Source: Rotaria macrura
Taxonomy: Eukaryota; Rotifera; Eurotatoria; Philodinida; Philodinidae
Reading direction: 5' to 3'
Length of the DNA stretch: 64,000 bases
Assembly (NCBI GenBank): GCA_900239685.1
Contig: OENT01000157.1
Coordinates: forward strand, 1 to 64,000
Every line of letters begins with the position of its first letter. The stretch's first letter is position 1. Below are positions 34,201 to 48,000 of this stretch, piece after piece. The notes beneath the pieces are model-generated. The model had not been told where the DNA came from. It saw only the letters and a program-made list of their open reading frames with translations, and searched no databases. The position numbers and the translations under genes are program-made.

Positions 34201-37200
34201 AACTATGACAACACCGACCATTCAACAAAATACTGCCAATGGAACAATGGTTGATGATGATAATGATAAATTAAATAATTCGCAAAATATTCAACCATCG
34301 TATAGATCAAATCATCAAGAATATTCGAGCCATGATGATGCTGCTGATGATGATAATGAGCTTGATTTATCTCAGTTGGAATATGGAATGAACAATAATG
34401 AAGACACTAATAATGATGATGATGAGGATGATGATGAGCAAGATAATCTGATTCAAATGGAATATCCTCTAGCATATCAACCAAATCAATCTCATATAAA
34501 ACAAACTGTAAGTTAAAGATTTATTTCACTAGTGACTTGCATTTAACTTACTTTCCATTTCGTTTAGAATTTTTGTGCATCAGAAAAATTTGTTCCAAGA
34601 CAAGATCAATCAAAGAATGATTTAAGTATTCAAATGCATGAAATATGTCAGCGCTTATCAACATTTATTCAAGAACAAAAATCGTTTAATCGTAAAATTG
34701 AACAACGTCTTACCAATGTAGGAAATCCGTCATCCCTTTTACAAACGGCCGATTCAACATTTAATCAATTGCAACAACAAACTTTAACTCAAGGTCTAAT
34801 GGTTAATTTGAATGTAGCCTATCGTGAAATAGCTGTTCTACAATCGGAAATTAATGCACTTCAATCAGAAAATAATCGTTTAGCATCATCAATATCGGTT
34901 GACAATCAGTATCGTCATCAACATGAACTTCCACGGTCGTATTCAAGAGACAATTCCAAAGAATCCATCTATAGTTTAGATCACATGAAGTCTACTAGTC
35001 GTCCACAGCCACGTTCAAGATTTGATGAAAAGTTCAAACAACAAAATGAAATTTTAAAAACGAATAATTTATTTGAAAATTCAAGTAAAACCTCATTTAA
35101 TAGTGAAAGTACAGGAAAACAAACAGCTATTCAAGTTGGTAAATTTCAAACAGATTCAACTTCAATTCAACAAGAGCGAAATTGTGAGTTTTCGAAAGTT
35201 TTCAGCGATGTCTTTAAACAGACGAAAACTGATATACAATAACCTACCGAATAACATCATAGGCAACTCAATACGTGTGAAAAATCCTTCACAGTATTTA
35301 GGAAATGGTTGAAGAAATCAAACATAGGATAGTAGATTCTCCGTGATTATATATACATATATATGACATAGACTAAGCTAGCTTTTTTCTTAGCATAACA
35401 TCGAAAAAGTGCATATTTTTACCACAAGAAACTCTATACGTCATTTATCTCGGATCGTGTGCATACAATTCATTTGATATTATGAATCTTTTGTGGTGTA
35501 CCAACTTTAAATAATTATCGAAGCCAGAAATTACTCAAATGTGACCTTTACATTTTGATAACTTTTTGTCTATTCATACGAGTAGGTAGATAGACAGATA
35601 TCAGTAGCACTAATCGGGTTTCAATTTTTATTGAGCTTCTATTGATGTAGTTGTCTATTACTCTGAAACTCGATATTTGTATCAATAATATAAAACAGAT
35701 CTATTGTTGATATGAAGCTTTCAACTTATAGGGGTTTTTCATAGATAGGTTTTTTAATCAAGATTTCACAATGCATCAGGCAAGTAGACCAAGAAACTCT
35801 AATAATTTTCTGATAGGATATCATTACTGTGTCTTTTTGCGCCAGAAAAGCAACAGAATTATGTAGAAGAAATTCATCTGAGTAGATGCCTAGCGCTTCT
35901 ATAAGTTTCTGACGATCGTCATTGAAAATGTATTCGTGGTTCCTTATATATATATATACATATGATTGGAAAACTTTAAGTTTCGAATAGAATTGGTCCG
36001 ATGCTTGTGAATATTTAACGATCTCTAATGAAATTGAGCATTGTCGATGCGTAGAGTTATTCATTGAAACTCGAAAATCTAAACTTTCTGAAAATCTAGA
36101 GTCTCATTGCAATAGATATGGTTACAAGTCGCTAGCTTAGTCAGAGTTGAATTTAATCCCAACATCTGTTGAGATATGCGATAGTATATAAACACATAAA
36201 AAATGAATCTTTGAAGTTCAACGTAGACATCCGAGTAGATCTCGTCTTGGAGCTTCCTCACCAACATTCAACCGTTACAAACAACACAGAAAAAAGGTTT
36301 TTTTAAACACCTAACATTAGTTCACAAAAAACTTTGTATCATTGTACTCGATACGATCATTTCGTTCCGCTGCCCATCGAAAAAGGAGTTGTGAACACAA
36401 GAAAATCGACCAAATAATATTTAATCTAATTACTTAACGTGTCATATTTGCACAACCCTGTCATAAATTAGTCATAAGATAATGTTAAAATTATACTGAC
36501 GTAAGATATTGTATGCGGTATTTTTACATTGTCGGTGATAAATTTTCAAAGATCCAAAAACGAAAACTGCACATACTACTATCTGCATATTTTTCATTGA
36601 TTATGTTAAATTAGTACAGCTAGCAACTACTTAATCTTATCTACGCAACTCTATAAAATTAATCCCGCATACTATTTCCATGAAGCAATAAAAGTTCATA
36701 GATCCTTTGTTAGAAGAAACGTATGTTCACGTATTTGTCTACATCATCATCTTTTATTGTTTAGCAAAATTTTCAACTGAATGTCTCTATTCACCAACAT
36801 CGACCTATACATATTCTAAAAAAATGCCTGCTAATGATAGTCTTCCAAATTACAGTGAGAATTCAATAAAGCAAGATCTTTCAAAATTTTTTATGTCTCG
36901 TCAACGATCGGCTTTAACTGATAGTAAAATTACTCCATTATTTAATTATAAACGAAAACAATATCACGAGTCATCGTCATCATCCTTGAATGATATTCAA
37001 CCAGATACATTAACGAATGATAGTAATGATAGTGAACACAAATCAAATGATGTATCAACAACCGCGGTTAATTATCAAGCATCTACGTATCATTCAACAA
37101 CCACTCAAGTATGTTGAAATACATGTTTTACAATAGAGAGAAGAAACTTTGTTCATGTAGGATTTAGAAAATGTCGATACACAAACACTTGATCTACAAG

Positions 37201-39988
37201 TTAAATCGATTATGGTTCAATTGATTCCGTACTAAATACTTCAGATAGATGAAAATTGATTTAAGAAAAAAAAGAATTTGCTTTCTATTTCTACTAGATT
37301 TATGAGATTGCGCATCGATGAAGTCTTTAACAAAACGATTTTAAATCATATTCGTGAACGTATTTTATTTTTATTTAAACAACAACCTGATTCAGCTGAA
37401 TTAGTGCGTCATTTTTCAAATCAATTTTCGGAATCAATTGAAAAAACAATTGACAAATATTGTGGAACGACGTAAGATATTTCGGAGGGTACTCGTATAA
37501 TTTAACAGACATTTTACCTTTTAGTATTCGTGAATGTGCTGCTGATCTTATTCGTGATGTATCAGATGTTGCATTTGATGAATTAATTAAATATAAAGTA
37601 TACGAAAATAAAAATAATTTACAAACAGAAAAACAAATATCAACACAAGAAGAAGATATAAATTCTAATTCGGTAAAATTAATATATTTGAGATTTTACT
37701 GATTAACACTTATTATTCTAGTATGACCTATCGAATAGAAATCCTACAGAAAATGTATCACCATCGAATGAGGAAGTGATTGATACGAAAAATCAAACTG
37801 AAGTAGCTGAATCAGAAAATCAACCATTAACATCGTATGTATTGATTGAAGGTTTGAATCGCTGTTTTGTAATTTACTTACCTACAATCAAATCATGTAA
37901 ACTAATACTTCGCAATAAGAAAGAGATTAGACGAGGTCTATATATGTATATAGATCGATAAGAATAGGCAAAATTTGGAAAGATTCTTGTCAATGAAAAT
38001 GTTCAATTCACATTTTTCTTTACTGTGAAGTAGAAAATTCAGAAAAAAAATGTAGACAATTTTTTGTTGAAGTTTTACCTTTTAATTTTTTTGACTAGTG
38101 ATTAAACGGATTTCTTCGAAAATGTGTCAGTTCGAAATCGTCTTCGTTTAATTTTTATTCGTAAATGCATTCGAATAAAACTACTTTCATCTATGGCTCA
38201 ATCGGATGTTAGGATAAATTGACATTGGAATACTTTTTCGCATCTAACAAAGTGAAAGATCAAAGACATTCAAAAAGATCATTAAAATAATCAGAGCAGA
38301 AAAATTGATCCAATTTTAAGATGAATGTCAAATACGTGCTTGAGTTTACTTCACACACTATGTTTTTCTGTCAACAAAGCTTGAAATCGTACTACTTAAA
38401 TAAGAAGAAATTCCATTATAAATATATGCTTTATAGTTTTTTTTCTCTATGGAATAAACTCTTCCAACACAATAACGTACTTGAGTATGCTTGTCTTGTA
38501 TATGTCTATATATGGTATGTGTTATGATTCGTTGAAATATTTTTAACTGGTTCATTGACTAGCCTGTTCCAAAGATTGATATATACACGCACGACTTGTA
38601 TGGGATCTTTCCTTGATGTGCAAATTTTCGTCAGCGATGACACATGAATAGAACATCCAATAAGTAATAAAATGATTTTTAATTTGATGATTGTGAAGTC
38701 CAGATAACATATTAACATGTTTCAAAGAAAGAGCTACAGCACATTGTCTGCATTTTATAGGATACATTAACGTGAGCTAAAACGATGTTGAATCAAATAT
38801 GAATTTAGTAAAACAATTATAATTCCTTTTCAAAGTCTCAAAAAGAAGAAGAGCTATTACTGACTTCTGCTATTCTCGTCCCACTTTTCTTTTAGGCAGG
38901 AAATAAATTTGAATAATTAATATCAGTGTGGTTAGATGCCTTTTTACTGAGAACTCCAAAAGATAAAACTAGAATTCTAATCTTTCACTCAGCTGTTTTA
39001 CAATAATTTTGTGATAGGTCATATTGGCATTAGAGAGGCGTCTCATTTCAAAGGATACCGAATATTCAAAAGTGTCCCACATGTTTCATATTCAATAATT
39101 TAGTACACGAACAGCACATAATAGCTTGTAGACCTGATTGTAGTGGAAAACTAATCTACCATAATGATATACGTATGCATGCGTACTAGCTTAACAATTA
39201 CTGTCTAGAATATTTCAAGTATGCACTAATCGGTTCTATAAAATTTAATTACAGAATCGAAACGCTTACTGACAATCATCATAGTAAGTTTCAGCAGGAG
39301 AAACTGACACTCTAGCATATCACAATATCACTTACAACTGTCGATCAACAGCCCGAATAACAAAGAGGAAAGTCACTGGAATTTAATTGAGATCAACAAG
39401 AATTTTCACCAGTATGTGTTGCGTACGATCAAGAGCTGATCCATTCGAAATCTTAATGAGATTTGGCCGGGATATCAAAACATCTGCAGTATTTTACACT
39501 ACTCTTAGAACATGTTTCTATCATTCAACCTAATATAATAGACAGAGCAATTCAACATTCTGGAATTTTCTTGTTCGTTCGGTATGTTTCTTGTTTTTGT
39601 TGGCAAAATTTTTCGCTTGTCATCATTGAACTACCGTGAATGAATGTTTTAAATTATTATCACTAATATGAAGAACTTAACAATAGAGTTTTGAAGATAA
39701 TTATTATGATAAATTTTTATTTTATTTTATTTTTCTCATCGCAGTAGAATCGGCAGCGACGAAGAGGATGATAATGCCGATCAAGAAGAAACTACTGATA
39801 GTGAATTAGAAACGGCTCTATCACGTGCAGATACTTATCTTCAACGAGACGAAAGTCCGATAACTACTAATTTCAAGTCAAATGGAAATGAATACGTCGT
39901 TGTCAGTCATGCGGCAAGTAATGACTTTATGTGTGAAACTGAACAACACAAGAATGATGATAAGCATGAGGAAATCACGAATGAATAA
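28246..39988 (+). CDS. PCM1: PCM1-like centriolar satellite protein, 17 exons, 1213 aa
   Basis: Pericentriolar material 1 family: coiled-coil scaffold of centriolar satellites. Exons: 28246-28413, 28478-28582, 28637-28732, 31331-31429, 31494-31706, 31778-31849, 31905-32074, 32135-32197, 32256-32513, 33817-34507, 34568-35183, 36765-37108, 37161-37228, 37298-37471, 37525-37672, 37722-37834, 39745-39988; all phases fit. Family signs are LRALQGQQRALIALQRR, the coiled coil ENLEHVRDRLDELERIV and a conserved-looking C-terminal helical part (about residues 980-1095), with acidic, Gln/Asn-rich linkers between. At 1213 residues it is shorter than human PCM1 (about 2000). The 35183/36765 join uses GTGAGT and keeps phase; without it the 3' part could be mistaken for a separate gene. 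Four introns are long (2598, 1303, 1581 and 1910 bp), the others 49-71 bp. The stop codon overlaps AATAAA signals. Confidence 0.75.
29936..30189. mobile_element. MITE in PCM1 intron 3 with 8-bp target duplication
   Basis: 254 bp flanked by identical TCCATAAG words (29928-29935 and 30190-30197). The ends are long inverted repeats: GATGGAAAAAGACAGAAAGG on the left against GATGGAAAAAGAAAGAAAGG (reverse complement of the right). They continue for about 70 bases through AAATATCGAAAAC and AATGTCGAAAAC-type words. There is no coding capacity. A truncated relative lies at 32992-33040. Confidence 0.8.
32992..33040 (+). mobile_element. Truncated end of the same MITE family in PCM1 intron 9
   Basis: GGTGTG followed by AAAGACCGAAAGGAAAAATA and TCGAAAATGTC matches the terminal repeat of the 254-bp element at 29936-30189 over about 45 bases. 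No opposite end was found, so it is a fragment or a decayed copy. Confidence 0.6.
33263..33517 (-). pseudogene. FLYWCH zinc-finger fragment in PCM1 intron 9
   Basis: Antisense to PCM1, an open frame of 84 codons contains QQGKPLLVSDKFL, KYWTCTHTACSAKIHTN and EHSDVPE. This is the FLYWCH pattern (G-K-P-L-L-V, Y-W-x-C, C-x-A-K/R-x-H-T, E-H-x-H). The final zinc-binding His is replaced (EHSD), there is no ATG start, and a stop codon lies just upstream. FLYWCH fingers are commonly linked to Mutator-like transposons, so this is probably a transposon-derived relic. Confidence 0.7.
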
Positions 39989-41930
39989 AATAAAATAAAA
40001 TTTTCTATTTGTTTGTGCAAAACCATTCACGTTTTTAATATTGCTCTTTTACTATAACTAGAAATTCATGTTCGTTTTTACATATGCTTTGTTTTTATTA
40101 TATTGTTCGTTTTGTTGTGAATAGTATTACAATTAAGCATTCCATTTATTCGCTAGTGTTCGCTTTTATTGTCCTAGATTTTTCCACGTATTGTATTCAA
40201 TAATTATTGCTTCTAGCAAACTAAAAAACAAGAATTTCTAATTTAAGTTTACTGACTTCCAGTTTGTACGTTGATGCAAATCACATAAATGCTTCTACTC
40301 ATATAGCTTAAAATAAATCATTTTAATATGCACAATACAAACTATTTCAGCACTTGAGAAAAAGAAATCGTACTTTGTACTAATAGCTATCCTTATGAAG
40401 ATACTATTCAGGAAGCCTAATATAACGATCAGATGACTCGACGAAAAAGATTTTTTGACCTCTTATTATTCTAGTTAGAGTCAACTTGATATCAAAATAT
40501 ATTATATATTAATCATTCCAAACTCAACAATCACATAAAAAGCAGCATGTCTAATGGACTTTTAATGCTTCGTTTTCATCAAGATAAATGGGATGGTGTT
40601 GATTTACAGGAGGAGAGGTTGTTTTTGTTGCTGTTGTTGTTTTAGAATCTAGAATATTGACATGTTTTTTTTCCGTCAAGTTTGGTTATATAATGGATAG
40701 TAACTGATGACACTATCATCAAGAAAGACAAAGATCAAAGTTGAAAGGTTCGTCATAATATATAAACATACAATGTATTTTAACTGGCAAGGAAAACAAA
40801 AAATATATGTACACTTCAAATGTACTCGTAATTCATTTGAGAAATACATTTTTTGTCTAGATATATCGATATTAGCAATATGTAATTAAAACTCCAAGAG
40901 AAAAATAATTCAAAATGGAAAACTAAAACTAAAGTAACATTAGCATTATGATTCGCACATTTTTCTTTCATTAAAGATTAATCATTTTTCCAGAATGAAA
41001 CCAGAGATATCCTCAATAAAAATTAGCGATAATCTTGTTTACTGATACATCTCAGATGTATTTTTACGAAAAAAATGAAGATGCTATTAATAGTTTTCTT
41101 TCGAGTGCAAAATAATAATATGGCACGATTACAGTATGCACATAAAAATGGAAGATAAGAGAAAAGAAAACAAACAAGATATACGACGTCGAGAGCTGAA
41201 AAAACTCATTAAATGGCATAACATAGCTAATGCTTTAATCCAGGCATTGACGAATATTTACTTAATATTCTTATCAGGAAAATCTCAAGATGCGTTTCTG
41301 AATCTATAAACATGAACACATAGATATGCTTACTTGGTATAGTCTATATTTCTATAACAAAAGAAGAATATATTCAAAAACAGGTTTCTTATTGTATACA
41401 TATCAGTGAACCTTTCATAAGAAGATCAACAATGTTCTATATTCTTTCATATTCATATCCGACACAAGAAAAATATTCATTGATACCAACGATTCACTTT
41501 GTTTGTTCTCTAATATGTCATCAATAATTCCCATAACTTGTATCAAGATATCCGTGACTATTTCAAGCAACTGTATTCATCAAAGAACATGTACTTCTGG
41601 ATTTTCAGGTTCATCATCGCTGATGTAATCAGCTCTGTATTTTTATAGATCAAAGTTCGTCTCCGTAGAAATATAGACAACGCATTATTTCTGAAGTAAT
41701 TACTTATGTCATGAAAATAACGTGAAAGCTTGTTTTCGACATTTAATAATACATACATATGGCTAGATAACACAGATGGGCAAATCCTCTGTACATCGAG
41801 GGATAGACATGTATTAGATTTGCACTTCTCGTTCTTTTTTTCAACAGCTTTCATTAGTAAGCCAAGTTAGTACAAGTCTTATCAGCGATTGGATTGAGTT
41901 ATGAAGAGAAAAACATAGACACACAGACTG
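39989..41930. other. Intergenic region between PCM1 and the lipid-transfer protein gene
   Basis: About 1.9 kb. Short open frames (40707..40889 plus, 41558..41854 minus) have no recognisable domain. No repeats with clear ends. The right end carries the TATA box of the next gene. Confidence 0.5.
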
Positions 41931-41938
41931 TATATAAA
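41931..41938 (+). promoter_or_regulatory. TATA box of the large lipid-transfer protein gene
   Basis: TATATAAA, 113 bases upstream of the ATG at 42052, giving room for a leader of roughly 80-90 bases. It stands in less AT-rich context than most TATA-like words here. Confidence 0.5.
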
Positions 41939-42051
41939 CTTCGACCCCAAACTCATAATTGCGTTTTTACATACAAATAGAAACCAACGCACATACATCG
42001 GTATCTATTGGAAGACAAATTCGTTAAAAATTAGACGCAGAGATTCTAGCA

Positions 42052-45000
42052 ATGGCCGCGTCTCTAAATCTCTATTATTCTTTAGTTATATTGCTCCGTA
42101 AGATTTTAATTGAAATTAAAATGATTATTTCAAGCATATTTCTATAGTTTCTCAAGCTTCTGCTGCACCAATAGCTTCACCAAGCAGAGCTGATCCGTTA
42201 TGCTCGACGGGTAGGTTTTCATCGAATTTTTTGAACAGAGACAAGAGGAGAGGACTTTTTCAACGTTTGCAGCTCAACTTATTGCACCTGGTCAAGGATC
42301 ATTAGTCTATCAATATAAAACAGAAGTTAAAATGTCGGTTGCTAATGGTGAATTTGATTTGAAAACTGAGATTACAGCCAATGTGCATATTAAAAATTTG
42401 GGCAATTGTAATTATGCACTTCAAGTAAGCATATGAAAATAATTTATGAAATTTATTCGATGTAATATCTTTCTAGCTTCGAAATGTTCAAGTAGCTGAA
42501 ACAAAAGATGAAGATAAGACAGACGTTACATCAACTCAAAGTTCACAAAAAGAGCTCGAAAATCTTGTTGTTCGTTTTCGATGGGTTGATGGTTTTCTAA
42601 TTGGTGTTGAGGCTGATTCATCAGCTAAAGTTGATCATGTCAACTTTGTCAAAGGTGTCCTTAGTGTACTTCAAGTTTATTCGCCTGTATCCAGCGATGG
42701 TGAAACTATCGTAAGTTACAATACAACATAGTCAGAAGTAATGGATAATCTGTTATTTAATTCAAGGTACGTGAAGAAGATGTACTCGGTGTATGTACAA
42801 CTGTATATAAATATTCGCAAAAAGATGGCGTCACACAAGTTAAAAAAAATAAAGATTTAGCAACATGTTCAAAAGACAAATTACATTTAAGTTCTAGTCC
42901 TGTTCTCACTTCAGTGCTTGGACCTCTTGTAAGTTGACCTAGATGATAACAATCAAAGTCAAACAGAATAAAAACTCTATGTATTCATTCGTAGATGGAA
43001 GAAGTTTTTACGGCTAAAACTCGTTATGTCTGTCAAACAGATATTCGAGATAAAAGTGTTCAATCGGTTCAATGTAAAACAATCGACATGGATGCTAATA
43101 AATCAACTAAGAAACACAAGCATACAGTTGATGATGATCATATTGGACATGATGATGATGATGATAGCTCCGAAGAAGATGTAGATGTTAATCTTAAAGA
43201 TGATGATGAAATTTCATCGAAATTCATTTCAATTAAACAAGAATTAAAATTACAATCAAGTGGATACGTCTCGGTTGATGAAAGTTTGTTGATAGTTCTA
43301 ACAATCTAGATAGAAGAAAAAATGTGATCATTGATTTTGTTTTTGAAATTAGGTGCTGTTACAAATCCTGTTCGACAAACATTACAATTTGTTCCAACTG
43401 CCTCGTTTGATAAATCAAATGAAGTTGTATCAGAATTAGTATCGAAAATCCAAGCACTTTTAAAAACAGATGATTGGAATCAATTTACTGCTGCAAAATT
43501 TGTTGATATCACCAATGAACTGCGCCGTATGGATAAAGCAAATATTGAAGAATTCAAATCTCACACCGAACTCAAGTAAGATAATATTGGTCTTCGTCAA
43601 TTAGGTTTAGTATGAGTCGAAAAGGGGGTGACAACCCTTTTTAATTTATAATTTATCCTCATGGAATCGTATTTTTATATGGAATCTGTCTGTAATATAG
43701 TTAGCCGAAGATTTTATTCTCTTCAGCTCTGAGTTCTCTGAGTTTAAATAAAAATTGGTGTATTGTTATAATATGAAGATGAATAATTGTTTATTCATAG
43801 GTTAAAATATAAGCAAACAAAAGCTCGTCTAACATGAACATTTCTATACTTGATTAGTCATTTTTCCATCGGAGCTAGAGAGCGTAACGAATGAGAAAAC
43901 CTTCACTCAGATTAGAATCGATTGGTCAAGGTCTTTTTTATTTCAGCTTCTCTCTCTCTCTCTCTCTCGCTCTGATCGGAATTATATGAATAACGTAGAC
44001 ACGAAACGAATTATGGATGGCATAGAAAGACATGATTCAATAATCTGGAACTGTAAACATACTAGATTCTAGCCGCATGTTATGATTCATGCCTTTGATT
44101 TTCCTCAAGAGCAAGAATGAGATCGTTTTTCTAATTTAAAATTTAATGGACATTTTTTTTCATTATTAATATCAGAAGATCCTTCTTCGCTCTAAGCTCG
44201 TCCTTAAAATCGTTCATCTACATCAAAAAATTCCATTGTAGCTACTTCAAGATAGAAGCAGAGCAGAAGATCGGAGTTTTTTTTCAAAAACGACTATTTT
44301 CACTTACATGTTTCACTATACCATGTTTCAATTCGGAATATGAAGATTAATTGTTCTAATATTCTAGAAACAAAATAATGTTCGGAATCAAATGTTTTCG
44401 CCAAAATTTTCTTTCTTTCTCCGAAATCTCCATAGGACATTCGAATTTACACGATACACAATAGAATCGATATATAAGTCAGAAAACTTATCTGAAAAGA
44501 CTTTATAATAGAAAGTTTACAGGAGTAAAGTGGTTTTTCACACCAATTATTCCGTCTACGAAAGATTTTCTCATCTCAACTCGACTCAAACATCTGGTAC
44601 ACGAATGGTTATTATTGACATGATAGTTCTGCAACATATTTTTCGTCTTCTTGGTCCTATCCTACTTTTTATGAGCTCAAATTAAAGTTTTTCATAATGA
44701 TAGGGAATCATATGTAGAAAAAACCAAAAGAGTGAAATGTCATTTGTCATGCTTTGTTCTATTTATTAATAGACATTTAGTGCCAACATTTCTCAATAAG
44801 ATCTATGCGCATAATCCATCTGTTTCTTTACTCAACCTTGATTCAAATACTTTGAAATTCGCTAATCCAGCATCAGTCTTCTATTTGGATAAACCATCAA
44901 AAGAATTAGTTGAACAAGTTGTTCAAGGCGCAAGCCAATTAAACGCTGAACAAGTACCAGATTTTGTTGGCATTGCTGCCAGAATTCTTAAAACATACAA

Positions 45001-48000
45001 AACTGGACAAGATAATGTTAAAGATGCTGACGCTGTATGTTTTTATTCTTAACCTATGAAATCATGTCCGTTGTTGTTTCTATTTTTAGAAAATCCAAGC
45101 TTTTCAACAAGCTATATCTAAATTTTTAGATGATTCATCAGATACTAATAATGCAGCTATAACAGCTGTTTTATCTGCCTATGCTCAATTAGGTTTATAT
45201 GATGATAAAGTACAAAGCATCGCTGCCGATGATGGAAAACCCCTAGAAGTACAATATCAAGCCCTCAATGCTATTCGTCACATATCTGATGATTATAATG
45301 ATGATAGTAATCAACTAAGTATTCGAACAAGTCTTCAAGATATTTTGTTGAAAAAACTTCAAAACAAAGCCAATAAAAATGCTGTTCGAGTATGGGCATT
45401 TGAAGCATTATATACACCTTTTATTTACAATTCGGAAGAAGATGATTCAACATTAGCTGACAATTTAGAGAAAGCTCTTTCAGATATTCTTAATGAACCA
45501 CTTAACCAGGTAAGATTGATTTTTAATGACAAACACGAGAGATAAACAATACATAGTTGGTCCTATGCCTTCAAATATTGAAAGAATTTATAACTAATCA
45601 GGGATGATATTCTATAAATATCGAGGATACAATGAAATATGAATATTCTTAGATACGACGATGACGAGAGAAAAAAGCATCTGTTTATCCCTTCAGAGTT
45701 GCACGCTAGAATCAAGTAATGATGGTTAAGATTCGTACAATATTGCCTTGCAGCATTACCATTAAGTCGAGTCAAAGTCGTATTTATCTTTCCAAATCAT
45801 CGTAAAATCTTTATGTTCATTTTCTAAAGTTAACTGTCGGTCGAAATTTTTCTCAAGTCGATACTTTGGCAACATGAAAAAAGAGACCGATGCATAACAT
45901 GAGACCTATGTATAGAATCGTATCATTCTACAAAAAAAAGCACAATGACCGTCCGTGGGTTTTTAGCTCTTGAAGAGGATTTTGCTTTCCAAACGTTTTT
46001 TTCCAAGCAAAACCTATAGAGGATATGATTGCTAATGTGTGCTACGCGATTCATACTATCTCGACATCTAGGGAAACATTGATACGCAAGCTTTATTCAA
46101 TACACACATTATTCTATAGCAATAAATGTGAATAGAAGAATTGTCTAGAGAGTACGTTTAAGAGAAAACAACTGCCACAGAAAAGCCTTTCACGGGACTC
46201 GATTACCGACTTAGATTTCACTCGAAGCATTTTCTTGATAAGATCAATCTTTCCAATACTTGATGGTCGATGATTTGCCATTGAAAATTTACGCTATTAT
46301 AACATCTTTGTGTTCTTTAGAGCTTTAAGTTATGAATGTTAAGCTTTTTAATGAGAATACAGTAGAACAATGATTGTGTAAAATTGAATTTGTTCAAAAT
46401 GTCATGCATGCATCATGAGGTATTCCTATTAAAGTATACGGTTTATTTTCTCATAATTAATCTCATGACTATTATTTGAATCAACATAGAACTAACTTGT
46501 AGCAATGAATTAGAAATGAAAATTTTCTTCGATATATTTATATTATGACCAGTAAAGGTTAAATGAAAATTCACAGATGTTTTACTTCAATGTGACTAGT
46601 CTAAATCGATAAAGTTGAATTATTCGTGATATTATTTTGTTTCTCGTATTGGAAATGTCATGTAGTATTATGAAATGTCTTACTAGGTCAATGGTTACAT
46701 TTGGTCAGCTCTGAAATACTCTTCACTTGATCGTGTTTGTCCACTACGTGGACTTGCAGCTCGTCTTCGTGTTCATCATGATAATAAAAAGCAATTTACT
46801 GCACAAGCAGTATTATCTTCGCGACAAATTCAAATTGAATTTCCACTTCGTAAAAATTATGAAGCCGTTATACATCTAAGTGTTGTATTTGAAAATGATC
46901 GAGTTGTACCATCGTTTATCAGTGCTAAATTAGCATTTGATGGTGTTCGTCGTGAAACATTTCGTTTGCCATGGATTGATGTTGCATTAATCAGTGAAAA
47001 TCTTGATTGGAACTTTGCTGATTACTTCTTACGTTTAGATCGACTAAATAAAAATAAAAACGTGTATGATAATGATAAAGATCAAATAAAAGAGAATTTA
47101 CCATCTGGTTTAAAACAACTTCAAGATGTAAGAAAATTTGTAATGTTAATAAAGGAAACTTAATTTTCATTTTTCATAGAAATATGATAATAAAGATGAA
47201 GATCCAGATCCGTCTGTTCATCTTTATTTGAAGTTATTCGGCACTGACATACGTTCGAAAGATGTAACTGATAAGGTTCAAGATTCACTTCGCAGTAATA
47301 TACGTACATTCGTTCGAAATCAAATACTAAATCGATTAAAAGATTTGTCGGGAAAAGACCCAATATTTCGTATACCATTAGAAATTGGTGCTGCATCGGC
47401 AGCTGCTAATGGTTTAACATTATATAAATCAGCTCAATTCGGTGTTCTTGCTGATTTAACAACTGATTTGAAAAATAACCGTGATGCATCTGGCTCTGGA
47501 ACATTTTCAATAAAAAGTTTATCAGCGTGAGTATTCAGTTTAGAAATGATTTGTTTTCAATCAAAAAAAACAACATTGAATTATGTTTTTTCAAGATTAA
47601 GCTTCTCATTAACATTTCAACGTGAAGTATCATCCCCATTGACCACTGTTGGTGAAACTATTCAACTTGGCATTTTATCGAATGTTCCGTTTGAATACAA
47701 AACAGAAGCTAATAATCAAGGCCGTACCCGTGAATTTAATTTTCTTAATGCAAATGCCAAATTTCTTGATATGGAGTAAGGAGTTTTTTTAATGTAACTT
47801 TTTGTTTATCTTATTAATATTCATGCTGTTCTTGCTCCCAGTTTTCAACATGCACTTCGTACATCAAAAGGTTTTGAAGTAATTGAAAATGAAAAGTCGA
47901 ATGCTATTGATCCATCGTGTACACCAAGTGCCCTTTATCGTATATTAGGTGTCCGTGCATGTTTACAACTTAATCCATTCCGCTCGATTCAACTTGGAAG

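Noticed and set aside
38358..38767. Overlapping minus-strand frames in PCM1 intron 16 as a transposase relic
   Set aside because: The peptide only loosely recalls FLYWCH-linked transposase tails and is frame-broken; not enough to call.
36707..39988. Separate gene downstream of PCM1
   Set aside because: A GTGAGT donor at 35184 and an acceptor before 36765 join in matching phase, and the combined 17-exon frame is a multiple of three, so it is read as the same gene.
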